IMG/VR virus record: IMGVR_UViG_3300010885_061168
Coordinates: 1-34,904 of that record
From: a virus
Strand: one strand, 5' to 3'
Length of the DNA stretch: 34,904 nt
Shown here: one piece after another, positions 1 to 7,975 of the stretch
Layout of the letters: each line of letters starts with the position of its first letter
How positions within the stretch are numbered: the stretch's first letter is position 1
Translations under genes and position numbers: made by a program
The notes under the pieces: generated by a model
The model's input: only the letters and a program-made list of their open reading frames with translations
Told to the model about the DNA's origin: nothing
The model's database searches: none

Positions 1-171
1 CATACCGTTAACAACTCCTAATGAGTTATAAGCACCTGCCGACTCATTCAATGAGTGGTAGTGACAATATTTTGACAACCAGCCTTTTTTGCCTTCGTCA
101 GTGATACCCGCTTTGCTCTCGATAATCGGAGTCCAGGTATCATAGATTTCTTGTTCGTTAATTAGTTTCAT
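1..171 (-). CDS. 23: Major capsid protein gp23, N-terminal 57 residues only (cut by window edge)
   Basis: The first 57 codons of a gene that continues beyond the window start. The product would be the major capsid protein of the T4-like head. The N-terminus (MKLINEQEIYDTW, then IIESKAGI and WLSKYCHYHSLNESAG) resembles the N-terminal region of marine and other T4-like gp23 proteins as I remember them. It contains SLNE at residues 40-43, which may correspond to the L-T-E site where T4 gp21 removes the gp23 prosequence. The ATG at 169-171 follows an A-rich leader with no Shine-Dalgarno. The gene lies directly downstream of the protease-scaffold gene, the same order (21-22-23) as in T4. The family call rests on a short stretch plus context; the gene is partial only because of the window limit. 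Confidence 0.75.
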   Translation of the reverse strand, partial: MKLINEQEIYDTWTPIIESKAGITDEGKKGWLSKYCHYHSLNESAGAYNSLGVVNGM

Positions 172-200
172 TTTTTTATTTTTTTTGTTTTTAGATTAAT

Positions 201-2276
201 TTATCTGTTAAATTTTTTCCCTAAGGATTCAGCGATATAATTCATATAATCGTTTGAATATCCAAAAGAAGGTTTTTGATTTTCGTTAATCGTTTCGTTC
301 TCTTCTAGTTTTTGAAGTCCTACAGGAGATGCTCCTAAATTTCTAGTTGTCCAGAAGTTTCTAATTTGGTAAGGGGTATTTAATTTATAGAAGTGACTTT
401 GTGCAATAATTGATTGCTGATGTCCTTCATTTAAAGATTCCCAAACCGCTTTATATTCATCTGGCATCTCATCTATAAATTTGATGCCTGCTGCATTAGA
501 ATTCTCATCCTCTTGATTAGATTCGAATAACGGATTTTTTGGTGCCTTTAGTGTGTCGGCGAAATATCCTCCAATTTTATTTGAAGTAGCTTCAGTTTTT
601 TGAGTTTGAACTGATTCTAGTAAGCTATCGATTTTTGAAGATAAATCTGTGTAGGTACCAGCATATCCTGAGGATTTTAATCCTGAAGCTGCTGTAAGAT
701 CTACATTTTCATTTATCTTTTGTCCTGCAAATCTATCTTTTCCTTCCATAGATTCTGCTATGTATTCGGAGTATTCAATAGATTTACCAAGTTTTTCTGC
801 TAAGTACTCTGTGTATTCGATTCCGTTATTTAGGTTTTCCCCTAGATATTCAGAATACTCTACGTTATTGTTAACGTTTTCTGCGATGTGCTCAGAGTAA
901 GCTATATTATTATTTAAATTTTCTGCAATATGCTCAGAGTAAGAAATGTTATCGTCAACATTTTCTGCTAAGTATTCAGTATATTTAATAGTATTATCTA
1001 AATTTTCTGCTATGTATTCAGTATAAGAAATATTAGTATCTACGTTTTCTGCTAGATATTCAGAATAAGAAACATTCTGATCTAATTTTTCTGCTAAATA
1101 CTTAGAGTATTCGATATTCTTATCAACACTTTCTGCTACGTATTCCGTATAAGAAATATTCTTATCTACATTTTCCGCTAAATAATTAGCATAAGTAATA
1201 GATTTATCTAAGTTCTCTGCAAGGTATCCAGTATAAGAAATATTCTGATCCATGTTCTCTGCAAGATACTTGGAATAAGAAATATTCTTATCTACGTTTT
1301 CTGCAAGATACTTTGAATAAGAAATAGATTTATCTAAATTCTCTGCAAGATACTCGTTATATTTAATAGTACCTTCTAAAGACTCTGCAAGATACTCTGC
1401 GTATTTTTCAAGCTTAGATATTCTAAGATCGCTATCACTGTTATTAGATTCAGAAACTGGATTGCTTCTTAATCTAGACATTTCAGATTTCATTGAATCC
1501 ATTTCTTTCTTTAAAAAGACAGAATATTGGTCAAGTTCTTCTGATGTAACAAATTCATTATTTCTTTCCATAAGGCTGGTTGTTTTTTCTTTCTTGTTTA
1601 ATAATTTTTCAAATTCTTCATCATTATCAACTCTATATATCATCATTGAATCCTGATTTTTTAAACCTAGGCTTTCATTTAGACATTCTAGATGATTTAC
1701 TATACTATTATTTTTAATTTTTGAGTATTCTGAATGGCTATAACCACAGCTTTCGTAAACTCTTTCAAGTTGCGCATTCTTAAATCCTGGATCTGCAACT
1801 AAGTCGTAAGTAAATATTTTTTTGATTTGAACTTTTTTATCTGATCCTACTGAACCAGCAGCTCTTGAAGAAATTGAAAGTGGAATGCCAGCATCAACTA
1901 AACTTTTTGCTATTCTTCCAGCTGGGGTATCTAATAATTTAACTTTTATTTTTAGAGTTCTTTCCCCTTTGTTATAATTTAAATCAGTAACTAAATGTGA
2001 AATATTTTTTAAAGAGATATCAAATTTTTCTGGGTGATCTAATTCACCTAAAAGTCTTTGTTGGCTTATCTTATCCTGTAAATAATCTAAATGAGGAAGA
2101 TATTCATTCTCTTCATATATCCTATGATTATTATTTTCTTTACCGAAAACTGCCGCTATACCTTCTAACAAATACTCGTCATTAGAATTTTTTTTAGATT
2201 CTAATATACTAGATTGTTTTTCCAGTATGAAAACGAAATCTTCATTTAAAGACTTTAATCCTTTCATCTTATTCAT
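201..2276 (-). CDS. 21: Prohead protease (gp21-like) fused to a repeat-built scaffold (gp22-like), 691 aa
   Basis: Residues 1-180 match the T4 gp21 prohead protease family: LLGELDHPEKF with the likely catalytic His at 81, and IPLSISSRAAGSVG with the likely catalytic Ser at 136 or 137. The third triad residue is uncertain. Residues 181-290 are a charged linker. Residues 292-515 are 16 tandem copies of a 14-residue unit (consensus Y-s-e-Y-L-A-E-N-l-D-k-n-I-s), predicted helical or coiled-coil, as expected for an internal scaffold. Residues 516-691 are non-repetitive, but a stray unit (YMNYIAESLGKKF) ends the protein at 677-689. In T4 the protease and scaffold are separate genes 21 and 22; here one unbroken frame covers both. 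The gene is followed by gp23, as in T4. A methionine pair at 211-212 could start a free scaffold. The start ATG has an AT-rich leader containing a GATATATA motif. The protease call is strong; the scaffold role is inferred from position and repeats. Confidence 0.85.
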   Translation of the reverse strand: MNKMKGLKSLNEDFVFILEKQSSILESKKNSNDEYLLEGIAAVFGKENNNHRIYEENEYLPHLDYLQDKISQQRLLGELDHPEKFDISLKNISHLVTDLNYNKGERTLKIKVKLLDTPAGRIAKSLVDAGIPLSISSRAAGSVGSDKKVQIKKIFTYDLVADPGFKNAQLERVYESCGYSHSEYSKIKNNSIVNHLECLNESLGLKNQDSMMIYRVDNDEEFEKLLNKKEKTTSLMERNNEFVTSEELDQYSVFLKKEMDSMKSEMSRLRSNPVSESNNSDSDLRISKLEKYAEYLAESLEGTIKYNEYLAENLDKSISYSKYLAENVDKNISYSKYLAENMDQNISYTGYLAENLDKSITYANYLAENVDKNISYTEYVAESVDKNIEYSKYLAEKLDQNVSYSEYLAENVDTNISYTEYIAENLDNTIKYTEYLAENVDDNISYSEHIAENLNNNIAYSEHIAENVNNNVEYSEYLGENLNNGIEYTEYLAEKLGKSIEYSEYIAESMEGKDRFAGQKINENVDLTAASGLKSSGYAGTYTDLSSKIDSLLESVQTQKTEATSNKIGGYFADTLKAPKNPLFESNQEDENSNAAGIKFIDEMPDEYKAVWESLNEGHQQSIIAQSHFYKLNTPYQIRNFWTTRNLGASPVGLQKLEENETINENQKPSFGYSNDYMNYIAESLGKKFNR
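732..1403 (-). repeat. 16 in-frame tandem repeats of 42 bp (14 residues) inside the protease-scaffold gene
   Basis: Sixteen consecutive 14-residue units cover residues 292-515 with no gaps. The core Y-x-x-Y-[LIV]-[AG]-E-[NSK] is nearly invariant, and the [LVN]-[DN]-x-x-[IV] half varies moderately. The DNA copies have diverged, so the array is old enough to be under protein-level selection. A further isolated copy lies at 204-248, at the C-terminus of the same protein. Confidence 0.95.
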
Positions 2277-2283
2277 AATTTAA

Positions 2284-2293
2284 TTATATATCT
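2284..2293 (-). promoter_or_regulatory. Putative late promoter motif (AGATATATAA)
   Basis: This lies 7 bases upstream of the protease-scaffold ATG and is one of a set of GATATATA-type motifs placed before genes in this window. The resemblance to the T4 late-promoter TATA-type element is loose, and its role is inferred. Confidence 0.35.
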
Positions 2294-2333
2294 AAACAAT
2301 ATTTATTTTTTTTAGATTTTTAAAAAATTTAAA

Positions 2334-5300
2334 TTATCTTTTGGCTAATTCTAATTGTTCTTCCTCTGATTCTCTATCATTATTTGCTTTTGCTAAAGCT
2401 AAAGCAGTTTCCCATCCAGGTTCGCCTTTTTCGATTTTTCTAGATTTATCTCCAAATTTAGCTTTTCTGTTTTTAATTTTTATCGTTTCTGCATTTCCGC
2501 TACCGTCTCTTATTATCTTTATACTAGTTACATCATCCCAATCAGATATATCTAGTTGGCTTAATTGATCAGGGCTTATTCTTTCTATAGTGGTTTTTAT
2601 TTCCTCTTTTTCCCCTCTACCCGATGATAAAGGAGCTACTTCTTCTTTGTCTCTAGCTGAATTGATATTAGCAGTTAATATAGATTGACTAGATTTTGAA
2701 TCATCACCTTCAAGATCTTCATCTTTCAACTTAGTTTCTGTGTCTTTTGAAGAAAAATTATAAACTCCTTTTTTAGCATCTAATAGAAGATCTAAGTTAT
2801 TTACTTGAATATCTCCTTCTATATCTGCTCCTTCCGATGCTTTTATTGCAGATGAATCTAAGCTAAAATTCATAAAGCTTCCCGGCTGATATACGTCTCT
2901 CAATTCGGGATCTGCATATTCTCTATTCTCAACAAAATAAATAGAAAAAGGTATCGGTCCTTCTATGGTATCCAGAACCCTTTCGAAATTCTCATTCATT
3001 TGTTTTGCTGTTAGAACCTGAGAACCTATTGTGGTTCCTTTTATATCTTCTAATCCGGGTTTCTCTTCTTCTCCCCCTATCTCTGTTGGTAATTCTTCAA
3101 CCCCAGGTTTAAGGATTCCCCCTTCTATAGGGGGATCTTTTTCTAGTAGCAAAGATTCTTTTATTAGCTTAAAATCAGAAAATGAAGTTATAGGCTTAGA
3201 TTCACCTATGGAAGAATACCATTTATAATTTTCATTACTTGCAAGCTCTATATTTTCTGGGGAATCCAGAGGTTTTTCTTCTTCCGTACCATCGGAAGGT
3301 TCCAAAGAAGATTTAGCAGAGTTTTCTAATGATTTTCTTTCTTCTTTCTCTTCTTCCGTTTCATCATCAGGATTTCCGATATAAGAAGAAATAGGATCTA
3401 CGTTAAAGAAAGAATTTATTTCTTTTTCTGATGCATTTTGTAAATCTTCATCTGTGATTTTACTTCCTGTAACATTTATGACATTAGATTCTGAATCCTC
3501 GAAATGGAAATCAAATGTATCAGGAGAAGATCCGTCTACAACTACCAATTGATCTTTCATGGCTTTGGATTCGGCTATAAAAACTACAGGATCGCAATGT
3601 CCATAATAAGATATAGGAAGTACCCCGTCTTTACTGTCTGGATTACTCTTAGCACCTAAAAAATAAACCCCGATATTATCATCCGCCCATCCTTCTTCAT
3701 AGGTAGCATTTTTTATAAATAAAAACCTAAGATCGTATTCTTTAATTCCATCCCATATACCTTTGTAATTAACACTATTGACGATAAACATAGAAAGATT
3801 TCCAGCTTGATCGAAATCACTAATCTTCGTAATGTTCATTGTAGTTCTAGTAGAATTGGACATTACAAAACTTAAAGCCATTGCAAATCCCTTCTCTGGA
3901 TTCTGTGTCCAACATAAAGTTATAGTTTCCCCTACGTTTATATCGGCAGGATTAAACGAATTTTTTGCATTGGGACAAATAGTTGCTACGTAATCTTTCA
4001 TAGAATCTCCTTTTCCCCCTACGATAGGAGCCCAAGAAGGTGCTTGATTGTCACTGGTATAGTTCATAAAAGATCCAACTGCATCGACTGCTAAAAGAGC
4101 CCATCCTATAGGATTTGACCATTTTGCAACACCCCCTAGAATTCTAGATCCCTTAGCAACAACACTTGCGGTTCTTGCTAAATTTTTTGCCTTTCTTCCA
4201 AATAGTATATACCTTGCGAGTTTCCATCCTTTAAACGCACTTTTACCTTTGCTCATAAATGCGGTCTTTCTATAAGTTCTATAATTTTTTACTATACTTA
4301 AAGGATATCTAACGAATTTACCTATCGCCGAGTTCTTTGCAAAGTTTTTAAATCTTCCTAGTTTACTAGCATTCTTAGCTGCTCTTCTAGCAGATAATAA
4401 ATCAGTTGCTTTCCCTGCACTTAGTAAAGCATTAGCAGCTTGGCCCAATCTGAATGTGTGGAAATATCTCATTGCTACAACTGCACCTATTATTCCGGTT
4501 TTTTGAATCCCGGATAAAGCTGCTAACCCACCGAATATTTTTCCAGTAGTAGTTTCTAAAGCTCCGTTAAGCTTATCCCATATACTATTTACATTTTTTA
4601 CGACTGCTTCTAAAACCCCCGAGAATCCTCCCTCCCCGTCTGATCCCAGATTGGGTGACAATTGGGTTATTTTACCTGCAACCATAGGAACCTCTATATC
4701 CCCCTGGGAAAGAATTACTGCATCAACCTCGAATAAAATTGCAACCATTGCCTTATCGTCGGATTTTCCTGTTTCTGGATCAAATGCAGTTACAAAAATT
4801 TCTATTCTATCCCCGGTTTTCAATTTGGTTAAATCCAATACTTTTTCCATTTTCCCCGAATTCCTAAGATGATTTCGGGTGAATAAAAATCTAATTAATC
4901 TCCTTTGGTCAGATGTTAATTTTCCTTGTTGGAAATTAGGATCATCACCCTCCCATTCCAATCCTTTCCCTGTTACATTAGTACCAACATTTCCTAATAA
5001 GGGTATTCCTGCAATTTCATTTAACGATTCTGATTTTTCTTTTTCGTTTAAAAAATCTGAGTATGTAGATATTTTTCTTTCTTTCTTTTCTTCAGTCTCT
5101 TCGGATTCACTAGTCCAATCTCCTGAATTTTTATTGTATTTTCTACCTGTACTTTTTAGATATGCTTCAAATTCATTTGCAGGACAATACCATTGAAAAT
5201 CTTCAAGATCTATTTCTTGTCCAGATTTTTTTACTATATCAGGGGTAAGCTCTATAAATCCTAAATTTCCTCCTCTTCTTATTATACCTGATTTGTCTGG

Positions 5301-5501
5301 AGCGGTTAGGAACAAAATAGAATTGTGGGATCCCATTATGTCGGTAAGATCCGGATTTTCTGCATTCTTATCAGGATCGTTTTTTGGTTCTTCTGCCGGT
5401 CCTTTAGGTTCGTCTTCCTCGTATAGTTTAGATATACCTATCCCATTATACATGTAAGATAAAAGAGATTCTTTAACTGATTTTTTTTCCATATTAATCA
5501 T
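2334..5501 (-). CDS. Large virion-like protein of unknown function, 1055 aa
   Basis: I do not recognise a family. Residues 1-160 are acidic and end in KISTYSDFLNE (144-153), which strongly resembles the T4 capsid-targeting peptide KTYQEFIAE. A second similar stretch, ITSFSDFKLIKESLLLE, lies at 771-787. Residues 200-300 look like a folded domain. Residues 315-480 are Ala/Gly-rich, hydrophobic and very basic, with potential amphipathic or membrane-active helices (for example 335-345 and 462-478). Residues 490-700 look folded, and 700-1055 are mostly acidic and low in complexity. The gene sits between a nucleotidyltransferase and the head protease gene and overlaps the former by 8 bases, so it is probably co-translated with it. 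A packaged or injected head protein, possibly cut by the prohead protease, is the best inference. A second ATG (Met4) is an equally possible start. Confidence 0.8.
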   Translation of the reverse strand: MINMEKKSVKESLLSYMYNGIGISKLYEEDEPKGPAEEPKNDPDKNAENPDLTDIMGSHNSILFLTAPDKSGIIRRGGNLGFIELTPDIVKKSGQEIDLEDFQWYCPANEFEAYLKSTGRKYNKNSGDWTSESEETEEKKERKISTYSDFLNEKEKSESLNEIAGIPLLGNVGTNVTGKGLEWEGDDPNFQQGKLTSDQRRLIRFLFTRNHLRNSGKMEKVLDLTKLKTGDRIEIFVTAFDPETGKSDDKAMVAILFEVDAVILSQGDIEVPMVAGKITQLSPNLGSDGEGGFSGVLEAVVKNVNSIWDKLNGALETTTGKIFGGLAALSGIQKTGIIGAVVAMRYFHTFRLGQAANALLSAGKATDLLSARRAAKNASKLGRFKNFAKNSAIGKFVRYPLSIVKNYRTYRKTAFMSKGKSAFKGWKLARYILFGRKAKNLARTASVVAKGSRILGGVAKWSNPIGWALLAVDAVGSFMNYTSDNQAPSWAPIVGGKGDSMKDYVATICPNAKNSFNPADINVGETITLCWTQNPEKGFAMALSFVMSNSTRTTMNITKISDFDQAGNLSMFIVNSVNYKGIWDGIKEYDLRFLFIKNATYEEGWADDNIGVYFLGAKSNPDSKDGVLPISYYGHCDPVVFIAESKAMKDQLVVVDGSSPDTFDFHFEDSESNVINVTGSKITDEDLQNASEKEINSFFNVDPISSYIGNPDDETEEEKEERKSLENSAKSSLEPSDGTEEEKPLDSPENIELASNENYKWYSSIGESKPITSFSDFKLIKESLLLEKDPPIEGGILKPGVEELPTEIGGEEEKPGLEDIKGTTIGSQVLTAKQMNENFERVLDTIEGPIPFSIYFVENREYADPELRDVYQPGSFMNFSLDSSAIKASEGADIEGDIQVNNLDLLLDAKKGVYNFSSKDTETKLKDEDLEGDDSKSSQSILTANINSARDKEEVAPLSSGRGEKEEIKTTIERISPDQLSQLDISDWDDVTSIKIIRDGSGNAETIKIKNRKAKFGDKSRKIEKGEPGWETALALAKANNDRESEEEQLELAKR

Positions 5502-6282
5502 TAAATATTTTGTCGTAAGACTTTGTTATGGTGTTTATAATTTTTTCTATATATCCCGTATTCCTTAGCTTTTTAAAGGTTAAATTTCCTATTGAAAATT
5601 CTCCTTCTTCCCTAAGGGATTCGCTTCTCATTTTTTGTATTTTCTCCTTTATAGTTTTTGCTCTTTTATAGAGTTCTTTTGCACTAGAAGGAATTTTACT
5701 TCCGAATAAAAGTCTAGTTTCTAGTTCGTCTATTTCGTAAACATACCCAAGGTATTTTCTTTCTAGCTCAATCTCATCTACATAGGGGACTTCGTATTTT
5801 GGATGTTTTATCCAATTATTGTTTGTTAAAGAATAAGTTGCTGTGGAAGCATCTGGATCATCTAAGCTTTGTAAAAATAATTCGACATCATACCCTTTTA
5901 TTTTTATATCATGTCTAAGATTCCATCTAAATCTTATACCCTGTACAGCTTCATTTAGGATTTTGGGATGTTCGTCATCTATTCCTTTCAGATCCATAAT
6001 AACATGGACATCGAAATCTGAAAATTCGGTGTAATTGTAATTAGCTAGGGATCCAGTAAGAATTATATCTTTATATTCTCTTTCACCGAATATCTCTTCA
6101 AATTTACTAAAGAAATCTTCTCCTATATCTAATAATTTTTTTCTTATTGGTTCATCGAGAGTCCATTGGGATTTTCCTTTTATTACTTCTCTAGACCATA
6201 CATCTGGATTTAGTTCATCGCTATAGAAAGAACTTACTCTGCCTTCAGTTATATAATTATCAATTTTTATAATATTTTTCAC
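5494..6282 (-). CDS. Nucleotidyltransferase-fold protein with capsid-targeting-like N-terminus, 262 aa
   Basis: Residues 73-97 carry the pol-beta-type nucleotidyltransferase signature: GS at 77-78, then SDFDVHVIMD with the paired aspartates D89 and D91. A third candidate acidic ligand lies in YDVELFL (D132/E134). The C-terminal third is helical and charged. The N-terminus MKNIIKIDNYITEGR resembles T4 capsid-targeting peptides (MKTYQEFIAE, cut after Glu), with a possible cut after E13. The enzyme may thus be packaged in the head and injected. The substrate cannot be told from sequence; the fold is shared by nucleotide- and tRNA-modifying enzymes and toxins. The start is GTG, since no in-frame ATG lies before an upstream TAA. 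A GATATATA motif lies 18 bases upstream. Confidence 0.85.
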   Translation of the reverse strand: MKNIIKIDNYITEGRVSSFYSDELNPDVWSREVIKGKSQWTLDEPIRKKLLDIGEDFFSKFEEIFGEREYKDIILTGSLANYNYTEFSDFDVHVIMDLKGIDDEHPKILNEAVQGIRFRWNLRHDIKIKGYDVELFLQSLDDPDASTATYSLTNNNWIKHPKYEVPYVDEIELERKYLGYVYEIDELETRLLFGSKIPSSAKELYKRAKTIKEKIQKMRSESLREEGEFSIGNLTFKKLRNTGYIEKIINTITKSYDKIFND

Positions 6283-6300
6283 CTCTTGGATTTTTTATAT

Positions 6301-6310
6301 TGTATATATC
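6301..6310 (-). promoter_or_regulatory. Putative late promoter motif (GATATATACA)
   Basis: This lies in the 45-base gap before the nucleotidyltransferase gene, 18 bases before the GTG start. The extended form TATTGATATATA is repeated upstream of the first tube gene near 29810. Confidence 0.35.
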
Positions 6311-6327
6311 AATATAAAATTAGAGGT

Positions 6328-7032
6328 TTATTCTACGGATACCGACGCCAAAACTTCTATCACTGAATCGACGTCTAATTCGCAATATCTTTTTATTTTA
6401 TCCAAATCTTTTTCTGTCCAATATGTGTAATTTACTTTAGCCCCTTCCATTTCTGTTTTAGGAGATTCTACACCAAGACTACATGTTAAAAGTTCTAGCC
6501 CTAGGTACCTTCCCTGCATATAGTTACCAAAAGAAAATAATTCAGTTGTGTCTAAAATATTTATTTCCCATGGCTTTTTGTTAGACACCAAAAGACTTGA
6601 CGGAGGAGTAATTTTATTGTAAATCATTCTTTTTCCTAAATAAGGAACATCAAATGATTTTACATTGTGTCCACACATTCTAAATCCTTTGTGTTCAGTA
6701 TTTATTAGGATTTTTTTACAGCTTTCTAGTATTTCGAGTTCATCATGGGAACAAAAACTCATAAATCTTTTTTCCCCATTGTCTTCTAGAACACCAAAAG
6801 AAGCACATAGAATTCTACCAAATTCAGCTTCTAATGGGGATTTATCCATGTATATTTCATTAGATGTAAAATCTTTTAAATCGGAATAAGATTTTCTATA
6901 ATAATCCTCTCTCTTTTTCCAACAGTCATATAGTCTAGGATTATATTCTTTCAATTCGTCCAAAGAAGAGAACTGGGAAACTGTTTCTAAATCGAAATAT
7001 AGCAATTTATTAAGTTCAGATTTTCTTATCAT
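6328..7032 (-). CDS. DEDDy-type 3'-5' exonuclease (DnaQ-like / PolB proofreading-like), 234 aa
   Basis: All three exonuclease motifs are visible. Exo I is YFDLET (D14, E16), Exo II is GHNVKSFDVPYL (D128), and Exo III is YCELDVD (Y216 to D220), giving the DEDDy arrangement. The length and the GRILCASFG strand after motif I fit stand-alone exonucleases related to the proofreading domain of family B polymerases. It would degrade single-stranded DNA or RNA 3'-5'. The ATG overlaps the end of the UvdE-like gene by 4 bases (ATGA type), implying translational coupling. No polymerase gene lies in the window. The family call is firm; the biological substrate is unknown. Confidence 0.85.
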   Translation of the reverse strand: MIRKSELNKLLYFDLETVSQFSSLDELKEYNPRLYDCWKKREDYYRKSYSDLKDFTSNEIYMDKSPLEAEFGRILCASFGVLEDNGEKRFMSFCSHDELEILESCKKILINTEHKGFRMCGHNVKSFDVPYLGKRMIYNKITPPSSLLVSNKKPWEINILDTTELFSFGNYMQGRYLGLELLTCSLGVESPKTEMEGAKVNYTYWTEKDLDKIKRYCELDVDSVIEVLASVSVE

Positions 7033-7931
7033 TTTTTCTTTTTATTTTTCTTGGTGAAAATTATAGGTCCTAGTGATAGGTATTCTCTAGAATATTTTAT
7101 ACATGACTCCTCTTTATTTTTAACTTCTAAAACTATATTAAGGTCAAGACCAAAAGTTGGTATTCTATTTGTTAGATAATCGGAAGGTAAAGGAGATACG
7201 AAATTTCCATCTTCGTCTCTTTCTCTAGATTCGGTATGTATAAATATCGGGGTTTTTCCTTTCCAAGTAGAATTAGATAAAAATATAGATTCTCTAGCAG
7301 TCAATCCCCCATTATTAAATATATGCCCTATAAATCTAAATGTTATGGGGATTTGGGTTTCGTAATAAATTCCGGAAAGAAGATCAGTAACTGAAAATAA
7401 ACTAGGTTTATCATCATTTGTTACTGTTAATTTGGATACGGTTTCGTTATTTAATTCAGAAATTCTAGAACAGAAAGATTTCATAGTTTCTTTTCTATTT
7501 CCATAAGCAGATCCAATCCTAACTATTATAGAAGGATAATCTATTCCTATCGAATCGAATATAGAAGAAATGGAATTTAGAAGAGAAATAGTTTTGGTTT
7601 TAATATCCTCCATCCGGGAAGCTAAAAAATATTCCTTTGAGCAATAGAAAAACAATTTAGAAGAATGGATAATTATAATTTTATTTATTCCATTTAAAAG
7701 ATCTCCTATCTCTTGTGATTCTTCATCTATAGTATCACTAAAGAATTCTTGAGAAAATTCTATTTCTGAGGAATCTATACAAAGATTTCTTATCCCTTTT
7801 TTTGTATTCTCTAATAAGGATCTATATATAAGTTCTAAGAAATCTTTTTTGGAGCTTATATAATATTTAGAATTATTAAAAGAAAGGGGAAATCCAAGAT
7901 AAGTTATTTCCGAAAATCCAATATTATTCAT
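7029..7931 (-). CDS. UvdE-like TIM-barrel protein, probably lacking several metal ligands, 300 aa
   Basis: The order of short motifs follows UV-damage endonuclease (UvdE/UVDE), a metal-dependent TIM-barrel repair nuclease: a strand with IIVRIGSAYGNRKET (135-149), KLTVTNDD (167-174), IPITFRFIGHIF (194-205), PIFIHTES (228-235), PSDYL (249-253) and LEVKNKE (268-274). From memory, the family positions are IHxGG, LENDD, vPxxxDxHHH, HxS, HSDY and ExKxKE. Here H is replaced by R138, E by T171, the D of the HHH motif is changed, and HSDY has become PSDY, while H203, H232 and E269 remain. The protein may have lost or changed its chemistry. It ends in a lysine-rich tail. The superfamily assignment is moderate because it depends on recalled motifs. 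Confidence 0.6.
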   Translation of the reverse strand: MNNIGFSEITYLGFPLSFNNSKYYISSKKDFLELIYRSLLENTKKGIRNLCIDSSEIEFSQEFFSDTIDEESQEIGDLLNGINKIIIIHSSKLFFYCSKEYFLASRMEDIKTKTISLLNSISSIFDSIGIDYPSIIVRIGSAYGNRKETMKSFCSRISELNNETVSKLTVTNDDKPSLFSVTDLLSGIYYETQIPITFRFIGHIFNNGGLTARESIFLSNSTWKGKTPIFIHTESRERDEDGNFVSPLPSDYLTNRIPTFGLDLNIVLEVKNKEESCIKYSREYLSLGPIIFTKKNKKKK

Positions 7932-7975
7932 TTAGTCTTTCTTCTTTCTAGAAGAAAATAAAGAAATAGTTTCTG

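Noticed and set aside
732-1403. Regularly spaced repeats that could suggest a CRISPR array
   Set aside because: The 42-base units are contiguous, have no unique spacers and keep the reading frame of the protease-scaffold gene; they are coding repeats.
4015-5200. Membrane-protein call for the 1055-residue protein
   Set aside because: The hydrophobic stretches in its middle are broken by many Lys and Arg residues and fit amphipathic or DNA/membrane-active helices better than a regular multi-span membrane protein.
7940-7970. Partial inverted repeat around TTCTAGAA in the gap before the 164-residue gene's stop
   Set aside because: The arms are short and pyrimidine/purine-rich with mismatches, and no U tract follows; too weak to call a terminator or operator.
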